A stretch of 64,000 nt of DNA, from assembly GCA_964517495.1 (NCBI GenBank), contig CAZFER010000009.1:1-64000 (forward strand), in the 5' to 3' direction. Shown one piece after another: positions 36,942 to 44,756 of the stretch. Position 1 is the first letter of the stretch; each line of letters opens with the position of its first letter. This DNA is from CAZFER01 sp964517495 (lineage in GTDB: Bacteria; Hinthialibacterota; Hinthialibacteria; Hinthialibacterales; Hinthialibacteraceae). The notes under the pieces are model-generated. The model saw nothing but the letters and a program-made list of their open reading frames with translations. It ran no database searches and had not been told where the DNA came from. The position numbers were made by a program, and so were the translations under genes.

Positions 36942-37772
36942 ATGAAAAACACTCCAGTTAATACAGATACCCCTAAAACCCACTATGATCTGCCATTTCT
37001 TATTTGTCTGTGGGTTATTGGCGGTTTTTATATTTTTATGATTGTGGCCATGCTGGCCGCCGATGCCACCTATACCTCCCCCATTCATTTTTGGGAAATC
37101 CTGGCCAGCCGGGAAATTCAATATGCCATTAAGTTGAGCATGTTATCTTGCACCATCGCAACCATACTTTCCATTTGGATTGCAGTGCCGATTGGCTATA
37201 TCATGTCGCGATTTGATTTTCCGGGCAAAAACCTGATCGATGCCACATTGGATATTCCCATCGTGCTTCCCCCCCTGGTGATTGGATTGAGTTTATTAAT
37301 TCTGTTTCAAACACCGATGGGGCAGATGATCGAAAATCATTTCACCGTAACTTATGCAATCCCCAGTGTAATACTCGCCCAATTCATGGTTGCTTGTGCA
37401 TTCGCCGTGCGCACCATGCGTGCCACTTTTGAACAAATCGATCCCAGGCGGGAACAAGTGGCACTCACCCTGGGTTGCAGTCGTAGCCAGGCGTTTTGGA
37501 TGGTGTTAATTCCAGAAGCCCGGCGAGGCATACTAACAGCGGCAACCTTGGCCTGGGCACGCGCATTGGGTGAATTTGGCCCCATCCTCATTTTTTCAGG
37601 GGCCACCCGTATGCACACGGAAGTCCTTCCCACCACGGTTTTTCTTGAATTGACGACGGGTAATATCGAAGCCGCCGTTGCCGTATCCTTACTGATGGTC
37701 TTTGTAGCAGTGATCGTCCTGCTGCTCATGCGTTCCTATGGTTTGGAAAAATCCACACAGGGAGTTTATTGA
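36942..37772 (+). CDS. modB: molybdate/tungstate-type ABC permease (ModB-like)
   Basis: The 276-residue protein has about six membrane segments. IGYIMSRFDFPGKNLIDATLDIPIVLPPLVIGLSLL is the ModB-type core, and the ATPase-docking EAA loop reads REQVALTLGCSRSQAFWMVLIPEARRG. ARALGEFGPILIFSGATRMHTEVLP follows, as in molybdate and tungstate permeases. It stands between the binding protein and the ATPase in one tight operon. Substrate specificity between Mo and W cannot be read. Confidence 0.92.
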   Translation: MKNTPVNTDTPKTHYDLPFLICLWVIGGFYIFMIVAMLAADATYTSPIHFWEILASREIQYAIKLSMLSCTIATILSIWIAVPIGYIMSRFDFPGKNLIDATLDIPIVLPPLVIGLSLLILFQTPMGQMIENHFTVTYAIPSVILAQFMVACAFAVRTMRATFEQIDPRREQVALTLGCSRSQAFWMVLIPEARRGILTAATLAWARALGEFGPILIFSGATRMHTEVLPTTVFLELTTGNIEAAVAVSLLMVFVAVIVLLLMRSYGLEKSTQGVY

Positions 37773-37774
37773 TT

Positions 37775-38464
37775 GTGATCGAACTGCAATCGGTTGATAT
37801 TCGGGTTGGAACATTTGCCTTGGATCAGATATCATTTATCATTCCAACGGGTCAGTATGGTATTTTAATGGGAAAAACAGGTTGTGGAAAAACAACCATA
37901 TTGGAAGCGGTGTGTGGATTAAAAAAGATAGCAAATGGGAAAATTTCCTTAATGGGACACGATGTAACTTCTCTAAAGCCTGCGCAGCGAGGGATTGGTT
38001 TTGTTCCCCAAGATGGAGCCCTGTTTTCGACCATGACTGTCTATGAACAATTGGCATTTGCATTAACCATCCGCAAGTGGAAGAAAAAAGCGATCGATGA
38101 ACGCGTCCACGCATTGGCAGAGGAATTGGGAATCACTCATTTGTTGAAACGCAAACCAACCGGCCTGAGTGGTGGTGAACGCCAGCGGGTGGCATTGGGA
38201 CGCGTGTTATCAAGCAAACCGGCTGTGCTTTGTTTGGATGAACCGCTCAGCGCCTTGGATGAAATCACTCGTGAGGAGATGTATGAACTTTTGCGTTCGC
38301 TTAAAGAACATATCAATGTCACCGTTTTACATATCACTCACAGCCTGCAGGAAACCCGAAAACTGGCTGATAAGATATTGATTTTGAAGGATGGTCAAGT
38401 CGAGGAAAGCGACAGCCTTTTGACGGATCATCCATTATCACCGACAATAAAAGAGGCAAGTTAA
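37775..38464 (+). CDS. modC: molybdate/tungstate-type ABC ATPase (ModC-like)
   Basis: About 229 residues from a GTG at 37775 (GGAG 10 bases upstream); a TTG at 37769 overlapping the permease stop is the alternative. Walker A is GKTGCGKTT, the signature LSGGERQRVALGR, and Walker B VLCLDEPLSALDE. The protein is short for ModC: it lacks the C-terminal Mop/TOBE regulatory domain that usually senses molybdate, so there is no built-in trans-inhibition. It completes the importer. Confidence 0.91.
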   Translation: MIELQSVDIRVGTFALDQISFIIPTGQYGILMGKTGCGKTTILEAVCGLKKIANGKISLMGHDVTSLKPAQRGIGFVPQDGALFSTMTVYEQLAFALTIRKWKKKAIDERVHALAEELGITHLLKRKPTGLSGGERQRVALGRVLSSKPAVLCLDEPLSALDEITREEMYELLRSLKEHINVTVLHITHSLQETRKLADKILILKDGQVEESDSLLTDHPLSPTIKEAS

Positions 38465-38494
38465 GTTTAGTATGGATTAAAGAAAGGAACGGGT

Positions 38495-38773
38495 ATGACG
38501 GTTACGGTTGAATACACGTCTCAGTTAAAACAAATTACCGGCAAAGCCTCCGAAAAAATTGAATTGGAAAGCGCTTCCAATGTGCAATCATTTGTGCAAT
38601 GGTTGGCGGATGAACATGGCGAATCGTTCAAAAAGTTTTTATTTAATGAAAAAGGGGAATTTCGCCCAAACTTGTTGTTATGTATTAACGGTAAACAAAT
38701 TGCATGGTTGACACCCTATGAATTGAAAGAGGGTGATGTGATTGGATTGTTATCACCGATATCGGGTGGATAA
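38495..38773 (+). CDS. MoaD/ThiS-type sulfur carrier protein
   Basis: The 92-residue ubiquitin-fold protein ends ...EGDVIGLLSPISGG, with the C-terminal Gly-Gly that is adenylated and loaded with sulfur. TVEYTSQLKQITGKASEKIE at the start is the MoaD beginning. It would donate sulfur for molybdopterin or a tungsten-pterin cofactor. The E1-like gene starts right after it. Clustering with the Mo/W importer points to metal-cofactor synthesis rather than thiamine. Confidence 0.88.
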   Translation: MTVTVEYTSQLKQITGKASEKIELESASNVQSFVQWLADEHGESFKKFLFNEKGEFRPNLLLCINGKQIAWLTPYELKEGDVIGLLSPISGG

Positions 38774-38804
38774 GCATGTAACAATGAAGGATGAGGAGGT
38801 TTTT

Positions 38805-39557
38805 GTGCGGGAACCGATTAAACTGAATCCAGAAGAACAAAAAACATACCAATGGCAAATATGGGTACCGGATTTTGGAGAGGAAGGCCAGGAGAAACTT
38901 AAAGCTGCCACCGTATTAGTATCACGCTGCGGAGGACTAGGGAGTGTAGTGGCGTATGAATTAGCAGCTGCCGGTGTGGGACGTTTGGTTCTGGCACACG
39001 GTGGGAATGTTAAACACAGTGATTTAAATCGCCAATTACTCATGACCTATGATTGGCTGGGCCGCCCACGGGTTGAATCAGCCGTTCGCCGGTTGCGCGA
39101 ACTGAATCCCCACATTGAAATTGAAGGCATTGCTGAAAATATTAATGAAAACAACGCCGAACAGATCATTTCTGAGGTGGATGCCATTGTGGATTGCGCA
39201 CCCTTGTTTGAAGAACGCTTCCTGATGAATCAGGAAGCGGTTCGGCGAAAGATTCCCCTTATTGAATGCGCGATGTATGATTTAGAAGCCCAAATCACCA
39301 CCATCCTGCCAGGAAAAACGCCCTGTCTTCGTTGTTTATATCCTGAAAAACCCCAGGGATGGAAACGTGAGTTTCCCGTATTTGGTGCGGTATCTGGAAC
39401 GGTGGGTTGTATGGGAGCCTTGGAGACATTTAAAGTTATTGCTGGGTTTGGAGAACCGTTAGCTGGTAAATTATTGAGCTTTGATCTTAGATTCATGCAG
39501 TTCAAACAGATTAAAATTCAACGTAATCCTGATTGTCCATGTTGTAGCCATCTTTAA
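38805..39557 (+). CDS. ThiF/MoeB-type E1-like adenylyltransferase
   Basis: It starts at a GTG at 38805 with AGGAGG 5 bases upstream (an ATG at 38784 lacks a site), giving 250 residues. The nucleotide-binding loop is RCGGLGSVVAYELAAAGVG (GGLG at 43-46) and the catalytic DLNRQ is at 73-77. Zinc ligands are CLRC in the middle and CPCC at the end. It activates the C-terminal Gly of the MoaD-like partner encoded just upstream. The strand after the loop reads LVLAHGGNVKHSDLNRQ, where most E1s have an Asp-x-Asp, so the magnesium site is altered. Confidence 0.9.
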   Translation: MREPIKLNPEEQKTYQWQIWVPDFGEEGQEKLKAATVLVSRCGGLGSVVAYELAAAGVGRLVLAHGGNVKHSDLNRQLLMTYDWLGRPRVESAVRRLRELNPHIEIEGIAENINENNAEQIISEVDAIVDCAPLFEERFLMNQEAVRRKIPLIECAMYDLEAQITTILPGKTPCLRCLYPEKPQGWKREFPVFGAVSGTVGCMGALETFKVIAGFGEPLAGKLLSFDLRFMQFKQIKIQRNPDCPCCSHL

Positions 39558-39578
39558 TAAGGAAGGAGATATTCATCA

Positions 39579-39974
39579 ATGGTATTGGCAATGTCGACCG
39601 GATCGATCGTATTCTATATCGTGCTAGGCCTACTGGCAGGCATTTTGAGTACATCGTTGGGGATTGGGAGTGGAATACTGGTTGTTCCCGCGTTAACGCT
39701 TATCGCGACCTTTACCCAAAAAGAAGCCCAAGGAATCGCATTAACCGTTATGATCCCGATGGCCATGATGGGCGCTTTTCGATATTACATCAATCCGGAT
39801 ATTCAAATTGATTACAAAGTGGTCCTCATTCTGGCGGTTGCAGTTGTGATTGGAGCCAATATTGGCGCTACTATTGTAGCGAATGTGTCCAATCAAACGT
39901 TGAAAATTGCATTTGCATGCTTATTGTTCATCGTTGGGATTCGCATGATTTGGTCCGCTTTACAAGGTGCTTAA
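39579..39974 (+). CDS. half-size TSUP/TauE-SafE family permease, 131 aa
   Basis: Four membrane segments with GLLAGILSTSLGIGSGILVVPALTLI, the family's first-repeat signature, then KEAQGIALTVMIPMAMMGAFRYY and GANIGATIVANVS. Full-length members have about 250 residues in two such repeats, and this gene encodes only one, so it would need to form dimers. TSUP proteins move sulfite, thiosulfate or organosulfur compounds. Placement after the sulfur carrier pair fits a sulfur link. AAGGAG precedes the start; it ends the Mo/W cluster. Confidence 0.83.
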   Translation: MVLAMSTGSIVFYIVLGLLAGILSTSLGIGSGILVVPALTLIATFTQKEAQGIALTVMIPMAMMGAFRYYINPDIQIDYKVVLILAVAVVIGANIGATIVANVSNQTLKIAFACLLFIVGIRMIWSALQGA

Positions 39975-40046
39975 AGTTTTACAGCTTAATCCAATGCTAA
40001 TAGTGTGGGATTAGAGTATTCTTTATACTATATTTACGAGGTATGT

Positions 40047-41300
40047 ATGCTACGAATCCTCAGTTTTATATGTATTTTCTGTAGTTTAATGGCTTTATGG
40101 ATCATGCCCGGCTGGGCCTGCCGCTATAACATCCGTGATGTTGGTTTTGTGGATTTAGAGTCCGATCCCTACCAACTTTACATTTATGTCGATCAATCGA
40201 TAGCGGACGAGGTTTCAACATCAATTGAGCAAATTGCTTTTGCATCGTTATTGGATAGCAACGTCAAAGCCCAGGTAATAAATACAGATAAAGAGCCAAA
40301 CCATCAAGCTGTTGAATATATCCCTTCTGATCATAACCACATCCCTCCATTTGCAGTTTTGGTTTCACCGGGGGGCGAATCAAAGTATATTGCATTAATT
40401 GATGAAGAAGGTTTTTCGAAAGAAGCCCTCTGGGATCATTTGGATGCCATCGTACGTTCACCTTTGCGCAGTGCAATCCTTAAGCAATTGATTGATACAT
40501 ATGGGGTGGCTTTATTCGTCAAAGGCAAGGATGAGAAAGCAACTAAGCAAGCCCGACAAGCCATTGAATCTGCCCTCCAGGAAACAAAGCAAGGCATGCC
40601 GGCTTTACCCAAACATGTTGAAAATCCCCCCGTTTTATTCTCTGTAACCCCGGAACAGAGGGAACAGGAAGCATTGCTCTTATGGAGTTTGGAAGTTGAC
40701 CCAAACAATGTGGAATCACCCTCCGTTGCGATTTTTTACGGGCGGGGACGCCTGATGGGCCGCGTTTTAACAGGAGACGAGATTTCCCAGGCAGAAGTAT
40801 CCAATTATCTTTCCGTGATTGGATTATCCTGCGAATGCGGTTTGGATCGCAGTTGGATGCAGGGTCAGATGATCCCCTTGCAATGGAGTGAATCACTCCA
40901 AAAACTCGCCTATCAAAAACTGGGGTTTGATCTTGAAAATCCAATGGTTAAAATGGAAATCAGTCAAATTTTGGCCAAGGGGGGAACCGGTCAAAACAAC
41001 CAATCCAGTTCAAACACAACCGATAGTATCTTAATGGGTTACAGTGAAAACGTTGTAATCGAACCGATGGAAACCACCAAGCAAACAGAGGATAGAGAAA
41101 AAAAACAGCCGGAAATTAAATCAACCGCTGAAATCAGTGAACCAACTTCAACACCAGCATTAACCACAACGAAGGAAGATAATCCTAAGGATAAGCCTTT
41201 TACCTGGGAATTTTCCTATTTTTTCTTAATAACACTGGGGATTCTTATCCTTGTAACAGGCGCACTTATTCTCAGCATGGATCGAGGTAAAAAAATATGA
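40047..41300 (+). CDS. exported, C-terminally anchored protein of unknown function with Cys motif
   Basis: The 417-residue protein starts at the ATG at 40047 (GAGG 5 bases upstream). A signal peptide precedes CRYNIRDVGFVDLES (Cys25). A second conserved-looking motif, GLSCECGLDRSWMQG, has C262 and C264. A flexible Ser/Thr/Pro-rich stalk (about 315-385) leads to a C-terminal membrane helix (about 388-408) and a basic cytoplasmic tail. So it is an outer-face protein held in the inner membrane. I do not recognise the family. Its stop overlaps the start of the FtsX-type permease gene by 4 bases, so it is surely co-expressed with an ABC system. Confidence 0.85.
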   Translation: MLRILSFICIFCSLMALWIMPGWACRYNIRDVGFVDLESDPYQLYIYVDQSIADEVSTSIEQIAFASLLDSNVKAQVINTDKEPNHQAVEYIPSDHNHIPPFAVLVSPGGESKYIALIDEEGFSKEALWDHLDAIVRSPLRSAILKQLIDTYGVALFVKGKDEKATKQARQAIESALQETKQGMPALPKHVENPPVLFSVTPEQREQEALLLWSLEVDPNNVESPSVAIFYGRGRLMGRVLTGDEISQAEVSNYLSVIGLSCECGLDRSWMQGQMIPLQWSESLQKLAYQKLGFDLENPMVKMEISQILAKGGTGQNNQSSSNTTDSILMGYSENVVIEPMETTKQTEDREKKQPEIKSTAEISEPTSTPALTTTKEDNPKDKPFTWEFSYFFLITLGILILVTGALILSMDRGKKI

Positions 41301-42448
41301 ATACCATTCAACTTATCATTAAAGAAATTCTCCATCGCAAGTTGAACTTTAGTTTAAGCCTATTGGCGATTGTTACTGCAGTGGCCCTGTTCGTGTCATT
41401 CTTTACCACCGGTGAAGCATCAAAACGGGAGACCATCCGCCTGATGCGCGATATGGGCTATAATCTTCGCATCATACACAAAGATACTGATATGAATGCC
41501 TTCTTTCTGCGTGGCTATTCGGATATCACCATGCCGCATGACTATGTTCATATTTTAGCCAAGCAGGATATGCCGAATTTTTTATACACCCATCTTCTGG
41601 CCACTTATCAGCACAATGTTCAATGGCGTGGCACAAGCGCCATAATCAAAGGGATTGCTGCAGAAGTGATGCCAGTTAATAAATCCAAACCATCCATGAT
41701 ATTTACGATTGAACCGGGAACGGCATACCTTGGTTATGAATTAGCTAAAAGGTTTAACCTATCCCAGGGTGATAGCATCGAAGTTATGGGAAAAACATTC
41801 ACCGTGGAACGCACTCTTTATGAAAGTGGAACAGAGGATGATATCCGTATCTACGTTCATTTAAGCGATGCTCAGGAATTGTTTGATCAAGAAGGAAAAA
41901 TCAATGAAATAATGGCATTGGATTGTAGATGCTTGATTGAAAATGTCGATCCCCTGGAACTACTTCGAAAACAACTGGCCAAAACGCTTCCCGATACCAG
42001 GGTGATTCAAATCAGAAATATCGCCCAAGCACGAACAGAACAGCGTGAAATGATGGATCAATATTTCGCCATGATCATGCCCATTATCATCATTGTATGT
42101 GCTATTTGGATTGGTGCGTTGGCCATGCTGAATGTGCGCGACAGGCGCCAGGAAATCGGAGTTTTTCGGGCACTGGGTTATCGCTCAGGAAAAATCGCAG
42201 GTTTGTTTTTGGGAAAAGCATTGCTTATCGGTGTGTTAGGGGCGCTGATTGGATTTTTGATTGGAACTATTCTCGCTTTAATATGGGGGCCAGCGATATT
42301 TAAAGTGACCGCCAGTAAAATCTCACCAATTTATTCATTGTTAGTATGGTCCATTATCGTGGCGCCACTTTTCGCCGCATTGTCCAGTTTTATTCCGGCG
42401 GCTTTGGCAATCACCCAGGACCCGGCAGATGTTTTACGAGAGGAGTAA
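41297..42448 (+). CDS. FtsX/MacB-type ABC permease
   Basis: The 383-residue protein has an N-terminal membrane segment (LSLLAIVTAVALFVSFF), a periplasmic domain of about 220 residues (MacB-like core), and three more helices at the C-terminus. RQEIGVFRALGYRSGKIAGLFLGKALLIGVLGALIG is the FtsX family signature. Such permeases move lipoproteins, peptides or drugs, or transmit force to the periplasm, rather than carrying solutes through the membrane. It overlaps the upstream exported-protein gene by 4 bases and precedes the ATPase by 3 bases. Confidence 0.9.
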   Translation: MNTIQLIIKEILHRKLNFSLSLLAIVTAVALFVSFFTTGEASKRETIRLMRDMGYNLRIIHKDTDMNAFFLRGYSDITMPHDYVHILAKQDMPNFLYTHLLATYQHNVQWRGTSAIIKGIAAEVMPVNKSKPSMIFTIEPGTAYLGYELAKRFNLSQGDSIEVMGKTFTVERTLYESGTEDDIRIYVHLSDAQELFDQEGKINEIMALDCRCLIENVDPLELLRKQLAKTLPDTRVIQIRNIAQARTEQREMMDQYFAMIMPIIIIVCAIWIGALAMLNVRDRRQEIGVFRALGYRSGKIAGLFLGKALLIGVLGALIGFLIGTILALIWGPAIFKVTASKISPIYSLLVWSIIVAPLFAALSSFIPAALAITQDPADVLREE

Positions 42449-42451
42449 ATC

Positions 42452-43111
42452 ATGATTCAATTGGAAAATATCAGCAAACATTATCAAACAAGACGAGGAA
42501 CTCTAAGTGCACTGAATAATCTATCCTTCTCCATCAAGCCGGGAGAATTTGTGGTCATTCGAGGCCCCAGTGGAAGTGGTAAAACCACCCTTTTATTAAC
42601 CTTGGGCGGCATGTTGCGCCCTTCCCAAGGCACCATGAAAATCGAGGAGCAGGATATTTATGCCATGAGTGTTCCCAAACGGGCTCAATTTCGTGCGGAA
42701 AATATTGGGTTTGTCTTTCAAATGTTTCATCTAATCAATTACCTGAACGTGCTGGAAAATGTGTTGATGGCCGCTGGCACGGTTAATAAGTTAAATGCTC
42801 AAGATAACGCCGTGGATATCCTCAATCAACTTGGAATGAGTGAACGCCTGACTCATACACCCGCTGAATTAAGTGCTGGTGAAAAACAACGCACCGCCAT
42901 CGCTCGCGCTCTGTTGAATCAACCAAAACTAATTCTGGCAGACGAACCCACCGGCAATCTTGATCCCGGCAACGCCAAAGAAGTAATGGAACATCTATCA
43001 AAATTTCATCAATCCGGTGGAACCGTGGTTCTTGTCACACACGGGACTGTGGCCGATCACCACGCAGACCGGATTATCCATTTGGCCAATGGCCAGTGCA
43101 ATGATATTTGA
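42452..43111 (+). CDS. LolD/MacB-type ABC ATPase
   Basis: The 219-residue ATPase has Walker A GPSGSGKTT, a Q-loop in FVFQMFHLINYLN, the signature LSAGEKQRTAIAR and Walker B LILADEPTGNLD, with the switch His in VTHG. It powers the FtsX-type permease upstream. With the exported Cys protein it forms a compact three-gene system. Followed by a cluster of palindromes. Confidence 0.93.
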   Translation: MIQLENISKHYQTRRGTLSALNNLSFSIKPGEFVVIRGPSGSGKTTLLLTLGGMLRPSQGTMKIEEQDIYAMSVPKRAQFRAENIGFVFQMFHLINYLNVLENVLMAAGTVNKLNAQDNAVDILNQLGMSERLTHTPAELSAGEKQRTAIARALLNQPKLILADEPTGNLDPGNAKEVMEHLSKFHQSGGTVVLVTHGTVADHHADRIIHLANGQCNDI

Positions 43112-43136
43112 TTTTTATAATAAATTTAGTAAGACC

Positions 43137-43277
43137 GGGTTGACACATAAGTCAACCCCTACCTGTGGTAGGGGCGAACCGAATGTCATTAAATTAAGAT
43201 CAAATTGGATCGTTGAATAGGGAGCCTCGCCCTCCCCTTCAACTTAATGATATTGGTGGCGAACCCATGTGTTCGCC
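43137..43277. repeat. cluster of intergenic palindromes (REP-like)
   Basis: Several nested palindromes lie between the ABC ATPase and the PQQ protein gene. GGGTTGACACATAAGTCAACCC (43137-43158) and CCCCTACC-TGT-GGTAGGGG (43156-43174) abut. AATGTCATTAAATTAAGAT (43182-43200) pairs with CTTCAACTTAATGATATT (43237-43254). GGCGAACCCATGTGTTCGCC lies at 43258-43277. The GGGAGC..TCGCCCTCCC core (43220-43236) recurs at 13921-13937. This structure resembles short palindromic elements dispersed in many bacterial genomes. Whether it acts as a terminator or is mobile is unknown. Confidence 0.72.
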
Positions 43278-43324
43278 CTACGTTGTGGTAAGTCTACCCA
43301 TCACATCACATGGAGATATTATTT

Positions 43325-44755
43325 ATGAAACGATTAATCGTCCTGACTTTTAAACCATTCATCTGTTGTGGTTTAATCCTACTTTGCTCATCCTTGCTTA
43401 CCCCAGCTTCTGCTGAGGATTGGCCTACCTACCGCCACGATATTGCACGCAGTGGAGTAACCGGTGAAACAATAAAACCTCCATATACATTGCGTTGGAC
43501 CTACCGCTCCGCTCATCCTCCCCAGCCGGCGTGGCCGGGACCAGCTCGCCGCGATGGCTGGCACAAGGTCGACAACTTAAAACCCCGTGTCATCTTCGAT
43601 TGGGCCTTCCATGTCGTTGCCACCGATAATGCCGTTTATTTTGGCTCATCTGCCGATGACAAAGTTTATTGCCTTGATGCCCGTACGGGTAAAGAACGCT
43701 GGAGTTTTTTCACTGATGCTCCGATCCGTCTTTCACCCACGATTTCAAATGGCCGTGTTTATGTGGGTTCAGATGATGGAAATGTTTATTGTCTTAACGC
43801 CAAAACGGGAGATTTAATTTGGAACCACAAACCATCCCCGCGGGATTACCGAGTCATCGGTCATGGACGCATGATGTCATTGTGGCCCATCCGCAGTGGT
43901 GTGCTGGTCGATCAAGATCGCGTCTTTTTTACGGCGGGTTTATTCCCCTCTGAATCCGTTTATATTTGCGCTCTGGATGCCAATACAGGCGAAGAACGCT
44001 GGAAACAGACATTTGATAACATCCCCCCACAAGGCTACCTGCTCGCTTCACCCTCCCTTTTGTATGTCCCCACCGGAGGTGGAACGCCTGCTGTATTTAA
44101 TCGCAGCAATGGTGACTATAAATACTCCCTTGGTGGAGGCGGTGGAACCTTTGCCTTATTAACCGAAGACATGCTGGTATACGGTCCTGGAAAAACGGGT
44201 GAATTGGATGCATTCGCTTCACAATCAAGTGATCAAGTCGCTCATTTTAACGGCAACCACATGGTCGTAACCGCAGAACGCTCTTTCTTGCATACTGATA
44301 CAGAAATGAGCGCCATTGACCGCAAACGCTTCACAAAATTAAACAATGAACGAATCACTCTTTCTAAGCGGCAAGGTAAACTTTCCAACCAATTGAAGGA
44401 ACTGGGCAAGGAAGCGGATTCCGAAAAAGGGCAAACCTTGCGCAAGGAACTGGAACAAGTCCGCAAACGCTTAACCACCATTGGTGAGGAACTCAAAGCC
44501 TGCTTATTGTGGAAAAAAGAATGCACCTATCCCTATTCTTTAATTCTTGCTGGAGAAACCTTATTCGCCGGTGGAACCAATGACGTGGCCGCATTCGATG
44601 CGAATACCGGGGAAAAGGTATGGTCCCAAAAAGTCGAAGGACGTGCCTTGGAGTTAGCCGTTGCCAATGGATTCCTATTAGTTAGTACGGATGAAGGGAT
44701 TATTTATGGATTTAGCGCCAAAAACGAAGAACAGGCCGGAAAGGAACAACAATAA
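43325..44755 (+). CDS. PQQ-like beta-propeller protein, 476 aa
   Basis: The start at 43325 is supported by GGAG 9 bases upstream. A signal peptide (about 1-31, ending TPASA) is followed by DWPTYRHDIARSGVTGE and repeated blades of the VYFGSSADDKVYCLDARTGKERW and VYVGSDDGNVYCLNAKTGDLIW type. A helical, coiled-coil-like insertion of about 65 residues (about 330-395) interrupts the propeller, before FAGGTNDVAAFDANTGEKVW. PQQ-type propellers of this sort can bind proteins, as BamB does, or redox cofactors; no quinoprotein active-site residues are evident. It is homologous to the second half of the 1095-residue protein at 60049. The next gene begins after 1 base. Confidence 0.86.
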   Translation: MKRLIVLTFKPFICCGLILLCSSLLTPASAEDWPTYRHDIARSGVTGETIKPPYTLRWTYRSAHPPQPAWPGPARRDGWHKVDNLKPRVIFDWAFHVVATDNAVYFGSSADDKVYCLDARTGKERWSFFTDAPIRLSPTISNGRVYVGSDDGNVYCLNAKTGDLIWNHKPSPRDYRVIGHGRMMSLWPIRSGVLVDQDRVFFTAGLFPSESVYICALDANTGEERWKQTFDNIPPQGYLLASPSLLYVPTGGGTPAVFNRSNGDYKYSLGGGGGTFALLTEDMLVYGPGKTGELDAFASQSSDQVAHFNGNHMVVTAERSFLHTDTEMSAIDRKRFTKLNNERITLSKRQGKLSNQLKELGKEADSEKGQTLRKELEQVRKRLTTIGEELKACLLWKKECTYPYSLILAGETLFAGGTNDVAAFDANTGEKVWSQKVEGRALELAVANGFLLVSTDEGIIYGFSAKNEEQAGKEQQ

Positions 44756-44756
44756 T

